From Belnapia arida (lineage in GTDB: Bacteria > Pseudomonadota > Alphaproteobacteria > Acetobacterales > Acetobacteraceae): a stretch of DNA of 64,000 nt. Below, piece by piece: positions 44,371 to 52,563 of this stretch. The DNA is taken from assembly GCF_016773205.1 (NCBI RefSeq), contig NZ_JAETWB010000006.1:186001-250000 (forward strand), written 5' to 3'. The translations under genes and the position numbers were made by a program. Each line of letters opens with the position of its first letter. Position 1 is the stretch's first letter. Under the pieces are notes generated by a model. The model ran no database searches and was not told the origin of the DNA. It saw only the letters and a list, made by a program, of their open reading frames with translations.

Positions 44371-44946
44371 TCATCGAATAGCCGCGGCCAACTCGCCGCC
44401 GAGCATCTGGAGCTGCTGTGCCTCCACCGCCGGCACGCCGGACGGGAGGCTCACCCGCAGCTTCACGAAGGCACGGCGCGAGAGGCCGAGGCAGAGATAG
44501 CTGTCCGACCGGCTGCCGCCGTCGAAGGCGAGGCTGAATTCCTCGCAGCGCATCGCCTCGGCGCCGGACGGCAGGGTGATGACCGGGCCGGGCTGGCGCG
44601 CCTCGATGCGGTAGCGGCGCATGGGGCCGAGCATCTCGACCTCGCGCACCGCCTGGGTGAACTCGGCGGCCAGGCTCTCGGCGGTCGCGCCGCCCGGGAG
44701 GCTGCGGTCGTAGAGGTAGAGGGTGGCGACGCCGGGGCCGCCGGGCGAGGGGCGGTACTCGGCGGCGGCGCCGAGCCCGGCCCCGTTCGGCCTCGCCTCG
44801 AAATCGGTGACACTGCCGCGGCGCCAGCCGGCGGCCTCGGCGGGCAGCGTTGCGATGCGCTGCAGCGGCGTCGCCGCATCCTTCGGGCCCTGGGCAGCGG
44901 CGGGGAGCGCGATCAACAGGACGAGGGCGACGAGCGGGCGGGCCAT
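44371..44946 (-). CDS. Exported protein of unknown function
   Basis: 191 aa with a Sec signal (MARPLVALVLLIALPAAAQG, cleavage near residue 19). The mature part is compact and beta-rich, with two Cys (in MRCEEFS and YLCLGLS) that may form a disulfide, and ends in a helix (EAQQLQMLGGELAAAI). I do not recognise a family. It sits between the SDR/MaoC pair (14-bp gap to the SDR start) and a divergent EEP-type hydrolase. A secreted or periplasmic function is the only safe inference. Confidence 0.75.
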   Translation of the reverse strand: MARPLVALVLLIALPAAAQGPKDAATPLQRIATLPAEAAGWRRGSVTDFEARPNGAGLGAAAEYRPSPGGPGVATLYLYDRSLPGGATAESLAAEFTQAVREVEMLGPMRRYRIEARQPGPVITLPSGAEAMRCEEFSLAFDGGSRSDSYLCLGLSRRAFVKLRVSLPSGVPAVEAQQLQMLGGELAAAIR

Positions 44947-44990
44947 GCAGGAGGCTAGGCACCCCGGCGGCGGCCCGGCAAGCTCCCTCC

Positions 44991-45857
44991 ATGCGCATCC
45001 TGATTCTTGCCCTGCTCCTCCTCGCCCCCGGCTTCGCCTTGGGGGCGGAGCTGAAGCTGGCGAGCTGGAACATCGCCTGGCTCACCAGCCGCACGGCGCT
45101 GCTGCCGCGGGACAGGGCGCCGCGGGAGAGTGGCGACGTCACCCGGCTGGCCGAGTATGCGCGGCGGCTGGATGCCGATATCGTCGCCCTGCAGGAGGTG
45201 GACGAGCCGGAGGCGGCGGCGCAGGTGCTCGACCCGCGGGCCTATGCCTTCTACTTCCCAGAGGAAGACGACCTGCAGCGCTCCGGCTTCGCCATCCGGC
45301 GCGGGTTGCGCGTCATCCGCAACCCCGATCTCGAGGCGCTCGACCTCAACCCGGAGGCCCAGCGCTCGCTCCGGCGTGGTGCGGATGTCACCGTGGAGGC
45401 GGGCGGGGCGCGGCTGCGGCTGCTCTCGCTGCACCTGAAGAGCGGGTGCAGCAGCGGGCGGCTGGAGCGGGAGGACCGGGATTGCGAGCAGCTCGCGCGC
45501 CAGGGCGAGGTTCTCGCCGGCTGGATCGCGGCGCGGCGGCGGGAGGGCGTAGCCTTCGCCCTGCTCGGCGACTTCAACCGCGCCTTCGAACGGCCGGACG
45601 AGCCGCTCTGGGGCCGGCTCAGCGCGGCCGCCCCGCTCACGCGGGTGACGGAGGGCGTCTCCAACCCCTGCTGGGCGGGGCCGCGTGGCGGGCGGGCCTT
45701 CATCGACCATATCCTGCTGGGTGGCCGGGCGCGCGACTGGCTGGTGCCGGACAGCCTGCGCGTCCTTGTCTATGCCGAGCAGGGGCGGGACTGGCGCGAG
45801 CGGCTCTCCGACCATTGTCCGCTCAGCATCCGCCTGCGCCTGCCCCGAGGAGAATGA
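44991..45857 (+). CDS. Secreted endonuclease/exonuclease/phosphatase-family hydrolase
   Basis: 288 aa with a signal peptide (MRILILALLLLAPGFALGAE). The EEP fold is marked by KLASWNIAWL, VALQEVDEP (catalytic Glu), LSLHLKSGCSSG, LLGDFNRAF (Asp-Asn) and the final LSDHCPLSIRL (Asp-His). This is the DNase I/sphingomyelinase superfamily; an extracellular or periplasmic DNase or phosphodiesterase is likely. ATG 44991 begins exactly at the signal peptide. Its stop overlaps an ATG (ATGA) just ahead of the PPK2 gene. Substrate unproven. Confidence 0.9.
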   Translation: MRILILALLLLAPGFALGAELKLASWNIAWLTSRTALLPRDRAPRESGDVTRLAEYARRLDADIVALQEVDEPEAAAQVLDPRAYAFYFPEEDDLQRSGFAIRRGLRVIRNPDLEALDLNPEAQRSLRRGADVTVEAGGARLRLLSLHLKSGCSSGRLEREDRDCEQLARQGEVLAGWIAARRREGVAFALLGDFNRAFERPDEPLWGRLSAAAPLTRVTEGVSNPCWAGPRGGRAFIDHILLGGRARDWLVPDSLRVLVYAEQGRDWRERLSDHCPLSIRLRLPRGE

Positions 45858-45859
45858 CG

Positions 45860-46741
45860 ATGGACATCAAGCAGCGCCGCAAGCTGGTCGAACGCTACCG
45901 GGTGGAGCAGGGCAAGGGCTTCCGTCTGACGGACTGGGAAACCGGCGATACCGCAGGCCTCGACCTGAAGAAGGAGGAGGCCGCCCGGCTGTTGCAGGAG
46001 GGCGTGGAACGCCTCGCCGGGCTGCAGGACAAGCTCTATGCGCAGGATCGCTGGGCGGTGCTCTGCCTTTTCCAGGCAATGGACGCGGCGGGGAAGGACG
46101 GCGCCGTCAAGCACGTCTTCACCGGCGTCAATCCGCAGGGCTGCCATGCCACCAGCTTCAAGGCGCCGGGGCCGGTGGAGCTCGACCACGACTTCCTCTG
46201 GCGGCATGTGATTGCGCTGCCTGCGCGGGGGCAGATCGGCATCCACAACCGCTCCTGGTATGAGGAGGTGCTGATCGCCCGCGTCCATGCCCAGGTGCTG
46301 GACCGGCAGAAGCTGCCCGCCGCGCTGCGCACCAAGCGCATCTGGGAGGAGCGGCTGGCCGACATCGCCGCCTTCGAGGGCTATCTCGGCCGGCAGGGCG
46401 TGGTGGTGGTGAAGTTCTTCCTGCATCTCGGCAAGGAGGAGCAGCGCCGGCGCTTCCTCAAGCGGATCGACGAGCCGGAGAAGAACTGGAAATTCGAGAT
46501 GGGCGACATCGCCGAGCGGCGGCATTGGGACGCCTATCAGGAGGCCTATGAGAAGGCGATCCGGGCGACCGCGACGCCGGCCGCGCCCTGGTACGTCGCC
46601 CCCGCCGACCACAAGTGGTTCACGCGGCTGGTGGTGGCGGAGGCGCTGGCGCAGACCCTCGAATCGCTCGACCTGCACTACCCGGTGGTGACGGCGGCGG
46701 AGCGGGCACAACTCGAGGAAGGGCGGCGCGAATTGGGCTGA
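45860..46741 (+). CDS. ppk2: Polyphosphate kinase 2 family protein
   Basis: 293-aa PPK2 that transfers phosphate from polyphosphate to nucleotides (or the reverse). Walker A region FQAMDAAGKDGAVKHVF, the conserved GVNPQGCHATSFKAPGPVELDHDFLWR, NRSWYEEVLIARVH and KFFLHLGKEEQRRRFLKRIDEP are all intact; this is the one-domain class of about 300 aa. The start is ATG 45860 because GAGGAG lies about seven bases upstream; ATG 45854 is too close to that site but overlaps the previous stop. Which nucleotide it uses (ADP, GDP or AMP) cannot be read. Confidence 0.94.
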   Translation: MDIKQRRKLVERYRVEQGKGFRLTDWETGDTAGLDLKKEEAARLLQEGVERLAGLQDKLYAQDRWAVLCLFQAMDAAGKDGAVKHVFTGVNPQGCHATSFKAPGPVELDHDFLWRHVIALPARGQIGIHNRSWYEEVLIARVHAQVLDRQKLPAALRTKRIWEERLADIAAFEGYLGRQGVVVVKFFLHLGKEEQRRRFLKRIDEPEKNWKFEMGDIAERRHWDAYQEAYEKAIRATATPAAPWYVAPADHKWFTRLVVAEALAQTLESLDLHYPVVTAAERAQLEEGRRELG

Positions 46742-46745
46742 ACCC

Positions 46746-46778
46746 TTGACCGGCGCCACGCGGGTTGCGACGTATAAG
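46746..46778 (+). promoter_or_regulatory. Possible promoter of the 93-aa ORF
   Basis: TTGACC (46746-46751) and TATAAG (46773-46778) match sigma-70 boxes, but the 21-base spacer is longer than the usual 16-18. If real, transcription would start a few bases after the annotated GTG at 46781, implying a leaderless or later translation start. Confidence 0.3.
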
Positions 46779-46780
46779 GC

Positions 46781-47062
46781 GTGAGGGACCTTTTTCCCGT
46801 CGGCCGTGACGATGATCGTCTCTGGGCCGTCTACGCCACGGTCGGGCGCATCAACCGCGTGGCCGATGTCTATCGGAGCCGCGCCGCGGCACTCGCGGAC
46901 CGCGACTGGCGGGCGCAGCAGGTGCGGGCCTATGAGGACTTCCTCCGCCGCAGCCGCCAGCCGGTGCCGCATTACAGCGTGGCGCCCATCACCCGGGCCG
47001 AGCTGCCACGGAAGTGGACCCCCCTCCCCGCGCTGGGCTTCCTCCGCGGCCAGTTCATCTGA
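46781..47062 (+). CDS. Small conserved-looking protein, unknown
   Basis: 93 aa: RDLFPVGRDDDRLWAVYATVGRINRVADVYRSRAAALADRDWRAQQ followed by a Pro-containing tail (KWTPLPALGFLRGQFI). Charged and helical, no signal or TM. I do not recognise a family, and the GTG start is not backed by a ribosome site. It may be real, since the amino-acid composition is normal for a protein and it occupies otherwise empty DNA downstream of ppk2. It converges on the flippase gene. Confidence 0.5.
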   Translation: MRDLFPVGRDDDRLWAVYATVGRINRVADVYRSRAAALADRDWRAQQVRAYEDFLRRSRQPVPHYSVAPITRAELPRKWTPLPALGFLRGQFI

Positions 47063-47101
47063 GCGGTGGATGGCCGGCTCGGCGCCCGGCCGCCGCGCCC
47101 G

Positions 47102-48538
47102 CTATGCCTCCCTGAGCGCCCGCGGCCAGCGGCCGCCGAGCAGCAGCGCCAGCATCGCCACATAGGTCGTGGCGCCGCAGCCGCCGATCATGGAGATCGC
47201 CATCAGCGCTGGCTTGCCCTGCACATGCTGCGCGATCAGCAGCGCGACCGCCGCCATGGCGAGCGTCGCCACCACCGGGACCACCAGCTGGGCGCAGAGC
47301 CAGCGCAGCGGCCGCTCCAGGGCGCGGAGGCCGAGGGTCAGCTGCAAGGGCACGACGGCGAGCGTCCCGCCCACCCAGCAGACGGCTGCCCCGGCGGCAT
47401 CGGCCGGGCGTATCGCCAGCAGCGCCAGCAGCGGCACGGCGAAGGCGATGAGCTGGGTGATGAGGTTCATCCGCGTCCGTCCGAGCGCCAGCCAGAGCGC
47501 CGGCGCAGGACCGATCAGGAAGGCCGGTATCGCCGCCAGCGCCACCAGCCGGGCGGGTTCGGCGGCCGCAACCCAGGGGCCGCCCATCAACAGGGTGACG
47601 AGCTGCGGCGCGGTGATGGCGAGGCCGACCGCGATGGGCAGGCCGATCAGCGCCTGGAGCTGCGCCAGGTCACCGTAGCATTGCGCCATGGCGTCCCGGT
47701 CATGCTGGAGGGCGGAGAGGCGCGGCATGGCGAGGCGGGCGGAAGCGCCGCTCACCACCGACATGGAGACATCGAGCAGGCGGAAGGCGATATGCGTCAC
47801 CGCCACCACCGTCTCCGCCACCATGGTGCCGAGGACGAGGATGAAGATCCGGTAGCGCCCGTTCAGGACCAGCAGCGCCAGGATCTGCGGCCCGGCGATC
47901 GGCCAGAGGTCGTTGATCGCCGCCCGGTCCAGCATCAGCCGTGGCCGCCAGCCGGAAAGCAGGCTGAGCAGGAGGAAGACGCCGAACGTCGCCGCCGCCT
48001 GCTGCACCACCATCGCCCAGGGGCCCCAGCCGGCGGTGGCGGCGAGCATCCCGAGCCCGACCGAGAGGGGTTGGCAGATCAGCACCCGCTGCGCCAGCAG
48101 CCGGTAGTGCCGCGCCCGCAGCGCCAGCGCCGCCATCAGCCCGGAGGCGGCGGAGAAGGGCAACAGCAGGGCCAGCACATGGATCATGTCGGTGAGGATC
48201 GGGGCGCCGATGGCGCGCGCGATCAGCGGCGCCGCGAGGCCAAGGCCAAGCACGGCGATCAGCGCCACGCCGATCGTCACCCAGAGGGCAGAGGAGCGGT
48301 GCCGCTCCTCGAGGTTCCGCCGTTGCAACAGGGCGTCGCCGAAGAGGGCGGCGATGGGGAAGTCGATGGTGAGGAAGGCGCTCGCCGCGATGGCGCCGAT
48401 GCCTGCCGCCTCCGGCCCGATCAGCCGCGCGATGAAGAGCAGCCCGACCAGCGAGAAGGCCGCCGAGGCGAGGGTTTCCGCCGCCACCCAGGCAGGGGAG
48501 CCGGACGCTGGTAGAATCCGCCGTGACGCGCCGATCAT
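47102..48538 (-). CDS. Wzx-like lipid-linked oligosaccharide flippase (MOP superfamily)
   Basis: 478 aa with about 12-14 hydrophobic segments, beginning SPAWVAAETLASAAFSLVGLLFIARLIGPEAAGIG, a pattern typical of polysaccharide flippases of the MOP/Wzx group. It would flip a polyprenol-linked glycan across the inner membrane. It lies 142 bp downstream of the DprE2-like gene on the same strand, in the right place to move the product of that pathway or of the two GT2 genes. No polymerase (Wzy) is visible nearby. Its substrate is inferred from context only. Confidence 0.9.
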   Translation of the reverse strand: MIGASRRILPASGSPAWVAAETLASAAFSLVGLLFIARLIGPEAAGIGAIAASAFLTIDFPIAALFGDALLQRRNLEERHRSSALWVTIGVALIAVLGLGLAAPLIARAIGAPILTDMIHVLALLLPFSAASGLMAALALRARHYRLLAQRVLICQPLSVGLGMLAATAGWGPWAMVVQQAAATFGVFLLLSLLSGWRPRLMLDRAAINDLWPIAGPQILALLVLNGRYRIFILVLGTMVAETVVAVTHIAFRLLDVSMSVVSGASARLAMPRLSALQHDRDAMAQCYGDLAQLQALIGLPIAVGLAITAPQLVTLLMGGPWVAAAEPARLVALAAIPAFLIGPAPALWLALGRTRMNLITQLIAFAVPLLALLAIRPADAAGAAVCWVGGTLAVVPLQLTLGLRALERPLRWLCAQLVVPVVATLAMAAVALLIAQHVQGKPALMAISMIGGCGATTYVAMLALLLGGRWPRALREA

Positions 48539-48680
48539 CGGCCAGCCATGCCCAACTTAGGCGAAGCAGTGTCCCTGCGATTCAACTGCACCATGCCTTG
48601 CGCCATCCACGTCCTCGGTATTTCATGTATGTTAATGGTATATTAGACGAGTTGCAGCCAACTGCAGGCGGCGCCGAAAG

Positions 48681-49424
48681 TCAGATGTTGAGCCTGTTGA
48701 AGATCGGCGTCGGCAGCAGGCGGATGATGGTCATCACCGGCCACCAGATAACTGGAAGATAGGCGCTGCCCCCGCCGCGCCCCGCCCGGCGCCAAGCCGC
48801 GGCGGCGAACTCGCGGGGCGAGGCCATGAAAGGCAGCCGCGGCAGAGCCCAGGTCATCCCCGTGTCGACCGGTCCGGCCTTGATGCAGAGCACCCGCACG
48901 CCGGCCCCCGAGAGCCGAGCCGCATAACCTTGCAGATAAACCAGCAGTGCCGCCTTGGTGGCGCCGTAGAGGAAGTTGCGCTTCCGCCCGCGGTCGCCGG
49001 CGACCGAGCCGAGCGCGACGACCGTGCCGCCCTGCTGCGCCTCCAGCACCGGTCCGAGCACGCCGAGCACCGAGGCCGCGCCGGTGAAGTTCGCCTCCAC
49101 CATGCCGGCGGCCACCGCCGGATCGGCATCCGCCTCCGCCTGATCCGGCATGACGCCGAAGGCGAGGAACACGTTGAGCAGCCCGCTGCCCGCCCGCTGC
49201 CGACATTCGGCGACGAAGCCGGCATGGCTGGCGAGCTCCCGCGCCTCGAAGCGCATCGGCAGGGCGGAGACGCCGTGACGGATGGCGAGGTCGGCGGCCT
49301 GGTGCTCCAGATCCTCCATGTCGCGCCCGGCGAGCAACAGCGCGGCGCCATGCGCCGCGGCCTCCCGCGCGAAGGCCCGCGCCACGGCCGAGGAGGCGCC
49401 GAGGATCAGCCAGGTCTCGTTCAC
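48681..49424 (-). CDS. DprE2-like SDR (decaprenylphosphoryl-2-keto-ribose reductase homologue)
   Basis: 247-aa short-chain dehydrogenase. The N-terminal cofactor site is the variant TWLILGASSAVARAFA, as in DprE2 rather than classical GxxxGxG. Catalytic Ser in VVALGSVAGDRG and Tyr-X3-Lys in FLYGATKAALL. The C-terminus includes VIWWPVMTIIRLLPTPIFN, a membrane-associated tail also seen in DprE2. It would reduce the 2-keto intermediate produced by DprE1, completing epimerisation of a polyprenyl-phosphate ribose to arabinose. GTG start 49424 overlaps the DprE1 stop (GTGA). Confidence 0.87.
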   Translation of the reverse strand: MNETWLILGASSAVARAFAREAAAHGAALLLAGRDMEDLEHQAADLAIRHGVSALPMRFEARELASHAGFVAECRQRAGSGLLNVFLAFGVMPDQAEADADPAVAAGMVEANFTGAASVLGVLGPVLEAQQGGTVVALGSVAGDRGRKRNFLYGATKAALLVYLQGYAARLSGAGVRVLCIKAGPVDTGMTWALPRLPFMASPREFAAAAWRRAGRGGGSAYLPVIWWPVMTIIRLLPTPIFNRLNI

Positions 49425-50782
49425 AGCCCGATCCTCCGCGCCATGTCGGAGGAGAGCCGCCGGTGGGGATCCACCCGCTGCCGCACCGCCCGGAACTCGT
49501 CGGCCCGCGGATACATGGCGGCGAAGCTCTCGGCCGAGAGCAGGCTGTCCTTCGCCAGGTAGATGCGCCCGCCGGCATCGCGGGTGATACGCTCCAGCCG
49601 GGCGAAGATCGCCTCGCTGCCGGGCCGGGCGGGGATGTCGAGGGCCAGCGAATAGCCGGGCATCCCGAAGGAAAGCATCCCCTGCCCCTGCGGCCCCATT
49701 ACCTTCAGCACGGCGAGGAAAGAGGCATTGCCGCCCGCCGCCACCGTCTCCAGCAGCTGGCGCAGCGCCGCCTCGCCGGGGCCGGGCGGCACCACGCACT
49801 GGAACTGGCGGAAGCCCTGCTTGCCATACATCCGGTTCCAGCCCTCGATGGCATCGAGCGGGTAGAGGAACTGGCGATACGGCACCGTCACCTGTTGGCC
49901 GGAGGCCGGCACGCGGCGCCAGTAAAATTCGTTGAAGGCGCGCACGCTGGCGCCGTTCAGCAGCCAGCCCGGCGCGTCGATGGGGAAGCGCCTTGCCTTG
50001 GCCGGACGGGCTTCGATGCCCGACTCGGCCGGCTCCGCCGTCTCCAGCACGCCACGGCCGAGGGAGGCGCCGCCGGCCAGCGCATCGATCCAGCCGACCG
50101 ACCAGGTGGCGCCGCCAGCAGCCGCGAAGCCGGCGAGGAAATCGTCGAGGTTGCGCACCCGCCGCCGGCGTACCGCCAGCGCGTTGGAGGGCACGCGCAT
50201 CAGCCGGAAGCAGAGCGCGGCGACGAGGCCGGTGAGGCCGATGCCGCCGATGGTTGCCTGGAACAGGGCGGGGTCGCTCTCAGGCGAGACGCGCTGCATC
50301 CGCCCATCGGCCAGCAGCAGGTCGAACCAGAGCACATGCTCGCCGAAGCTGCCGGCATGGTGGTGGTTCTTGCCGTGGACGTCGTTCGCCAGCGCGCCAC
50401 CGAGCGTGACATGCGCGGTGCCCGGCGAGACCGGGGCGACGAAGCCGCGCGGCAGGAAGACATCCAGCAGATCGGCGAAGGTGACGCCTGGCTCCGCCAC
50501 CAGCTCGCCCGTCGCCGGGTCGAAGCCGAGGATGCGGTCGAGCCGGCCGGTGACGACCACGGCGCCATCTGTGTTGAGCGCCGCATCGCCATAGCTCCGC
50601 CCGCCGCCATGGGCGATGAGCGTGCGCCCCTCCGGCGCGTCGAGCGCGGCGCGCAGCTCGCGCAACCTCTCCGGCCGCGCGGCGAGGCAGGGGCTGAGGC
50701 TGGAGCGACCCCAGCCTTGCAGTGCCGTCTGCTTCCAGGCGGTGGGGCGCGTCGCCGCTTGCGCGGCCAGCGTATCGGGCAT
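49421..50782 (-). CDS. DprE1-like FAD-dependent polyprenyl-phosphoryl-ribose 2-oxidase
   Basis: 453-aa VAO-family flavoprotein. FAD motifs are GGGRSYGDAA at about 59-69 and NDVHGKNHHHAGSFGEHV at 133-150, close to DprE1 of mycobacteria. The C-terminal domain has SFGMPGYSLALDIP (371-384), where the Mycobacterium tuberculosis enzyme has its Cys387; here that residue is Ala380. Lys411 in IYLAKDS is 31 residues further, the same spacing as Cys387-Lys418. It should oxidise the 2-OH of polyprenyl-phosphoryl-ribose. It lies 12 bp after the UbiA fusion and is coupled to the DprE2-like gene. Confidence 0.9.
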   Translation of the reverse strand: MPDTLAAQAATRPTAWKQTALQGWGRSSLSPCLAARPERLRELRAALDAPEGRTLIAHGGGRSYGDAALNTDGAVVVTGRLDRILGFDPATGELVAEPGVTFADLLDVFLPRGFVAPVSPGTAHVTLGGALANDVHGKNHHHAGSFGEHVLWFDLLLADGRMQRVSPESDPALFQATIGGIGLTGLVAALCFRLMRVPSNALAVRRRRVRNLDDFLAGFAAAGGATWSVGWIDALAGGASLGRGVLETAEPAESGIEARPAKARRFPIDAPGWLLNGASVRAFNEFYWRRVPASGQQVTVPYRQFLYPLDAIEGWNRMYGKQGFRQFQCVVPPGPGEAALRQLLETVAAGGNASFLAVLKVMGPQGQGMLSFGMPGYSLALDIPARPGSEAIFARLERITRDAGGRIYLAKDSLLSAESFAAMYPRADEFRAVRQRVDPHRRLSSDMARRIGL

Positions 50783-50794
50783 AGCGGCCTGTCC

Positions 50795-52270
50795 CTACAG
50801 CGCCAGGACAATGGCGACGGCGGCGACCAGGCCGATGCCCCAGGACCAGGGATCGCGCAGCGCGAAGACCACCGGGTCGTGCTGCAACTCACGGCGATGC
50901 GCCAGCAGCCAGATTCGCATCAGCCAGATGGCGACCGCGCCGGGCGCGACGTAGAGCCAAGCCGGATTGCTGTACATGCGCGAGGGCAGCGCATCGTCGG
51001 CGACATAAAGGATCATGATCTGCAGGGCGCCGATCGCCGCCGCGGCGCCGAAGCCGAGCGTCAGCGGCCAGTCCTCCACCTCCCAGCCGCGGCGCGCGAG
51101 GCCGCCGCCCTCGCGCGCCTCCATCAGCTCGCAATGCCGCTTGGCCAGCGCCAGGGAGAAGAAGAAGAAGCCGGCGAAGGCCACCAGCCAGGGCGAATAG
51201 GGAACATCGGCAAGTTCGATGCCGAGCGAGAGCCGCATGGTGAAAAGCGCGGCGATGGTCAGCGTGTCGATCAGCGCTATGCGCTTGAGGCCGCCGGAAT
51301 AAAGCAGCGACAGCCCGCAATAGCCGATGATGGCGACGGAGAGCATCGGCCGGAACAGCAGCGGCGCCAGCAGGGCGAAGGTGATGAGGCCTAGCGCCAC
51401 GGCCAGCGCGTGCAGCGGGCGGATGCGGCCCGAGGCGATGGCGCGGTGCCGCTTCTTGCGGTGCTGCCGGTCGGCGTTGAGGTCGGCCAGGTCGTTCAGC
51501 AGGTAGGTGCCGGAGGCGGCGAGGCTCAGCAGCAGCATCCCCAGCACGCAGTGCAGGATCGCCGTCGCGTCATGCAGTTTGTGGCCGAGCAGCAGCGGCA
51601 CCAGCACCAGGACGTTCTTCGACCACTGGTGGACGCGGAGCGCGCCGATCCAGGTGCGGAGGCGCGAACCCTCGGGCGGGAATTCGGCGACGACGGCGGG
51701 GTTGATGCTGCGCGCCGCGGCGGCGGTCGCGGGGCTGGCATTCACCAGAACGATCTCGGTGGCGGCGGCGAAGACGGGCAGGTCGTGCCGGCTGTCGCCC
51801 GCATAGGCGAAGCCCTCGGGGAAGGAGCGGCGAAGGAATTGCGCCTTCTCCTCGCTGCGCAGGTTGCGCGTGCCGTCGCTGCCCGTCGCGCTGCGGAACA
51901 GCCCGACATGTGCCGCGACCGCATCGGCGATCGCCTGGTCGGCGGCAGTGACGAGATGCAGCTCGCGGCCGAGGCTGTGCTGCTCGCGCAACCAGTCGAG
52001 GAAGGGCTGGCGCAGCGGCAGCCCCGCGGCATCGGCGGGCGCCTGCTGACTGACGCGGCGCTTGAAGGCGGCGCGGCCCGCCGGCAGGCTGCGCAGCAGG
52101 CCGGGGACGGCGGCGGGGCTGTGCAGCAGCGCCTCCACCAATCCTTCATGAAGCGTATCGGTAGCCAGCAACGTCCCATCGAGATCGACGGCAAGCGGCA
52201 ACAACCGCGCCGTCCCGGGAAGCGCCTCGCTCGTCTGCACCCCTTGCATCCAGTACCGATCCGATCCCAT
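50795..52270 (-). CDS. HAD phosphatase-UbiA prenyltransferase fusion (polyprenyl-phosphate phosphoribosyltransferase-like)
   Basis: 491 aa if started at ATG 52270; 484 aa from ATG 52249. Residues about 25-190 are a HAD phosphatase (DLDGTLL with Asp29 and Asp31; AGDSRHD). Residues about 205-490 are a UbiA polytopic prenyltransferase with the diagnostic NDLADLNADRQH (259-270), the motif of decaprenyl-phosphate phosphoribosyltransferase (DprA/Rv3806c type). The fused phosphatase could remove the 5-phosphate from the product, the job of the separate DprB in mycobacteria. It is first in the minus-strand operon leading to the DprE1 and DprE2 homologues. No obvious ribosome site. Confidence 0.86.
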   Translation of the reverse strand: MGSDRYWMQGVQTSEALPGTARLLPLAVDLDGTLLATDTLHEGLVEALLHSPAAVPGLLRSLPAGRAAFKRRVSQQAPADAAGLPLRQPFLDWLREQHSLGRELHLVTAADQAIADAVAAHVGLFRSATGSDGTRNLRSEEKAQFLRRSFPEGFAYAGDSRHDLPVFAAATEIVLVNASPATAAAARSINPAVVAEFPPEGSRLRTWIGALRVHQWSKNVLVLVPLLLGHKLHDATAILHCVLGMLLLSLAASGTYLLNDLADLNADRQHRKKRHRAIASGRIRPLHALAVALGLITFALLAPLLFRPMLSVAIIGYCGLSLLYSGGLKRIALIDTLTIAALFTMRLSLGIELADVPYSPWLVAFAGFFFFSLALAKRHCELMEAREGGGLARRGWEVEDWPLTLGFGAAAAIGALQIMILYVADDALPSRMYSNPAWLYVAPGAVAIWLMRIWLLAHRRELQHDPVVFALRDPWSWGIGLVAAVAIVLAL

Positions 52271-52563
52271 ACCGCAGCGCAAAATCACATTTGCTCCCGC
52301 CTTCGGGTAATGCCATTGGCGTGAGACATGCAACTTCACGCAGAAACGTCTTGTTGTGCACACTGAGGTTTGACCACAAATGTCAAAGGCCGATGCAACC
52401 CTGGCGCGTCTCCAGGCCGGTATGCGCACGCAACGCAACGTGACCGCAACCGCAGCACCGTGAGGGTGCGACGATCTTTCCTTTACATGCGTACCGCTCC
52501 TATTTTCCGGCGGCTTCCGGGACATGGTGGCGGATGCAGGATACGGTCATTACCGAGGACAGG

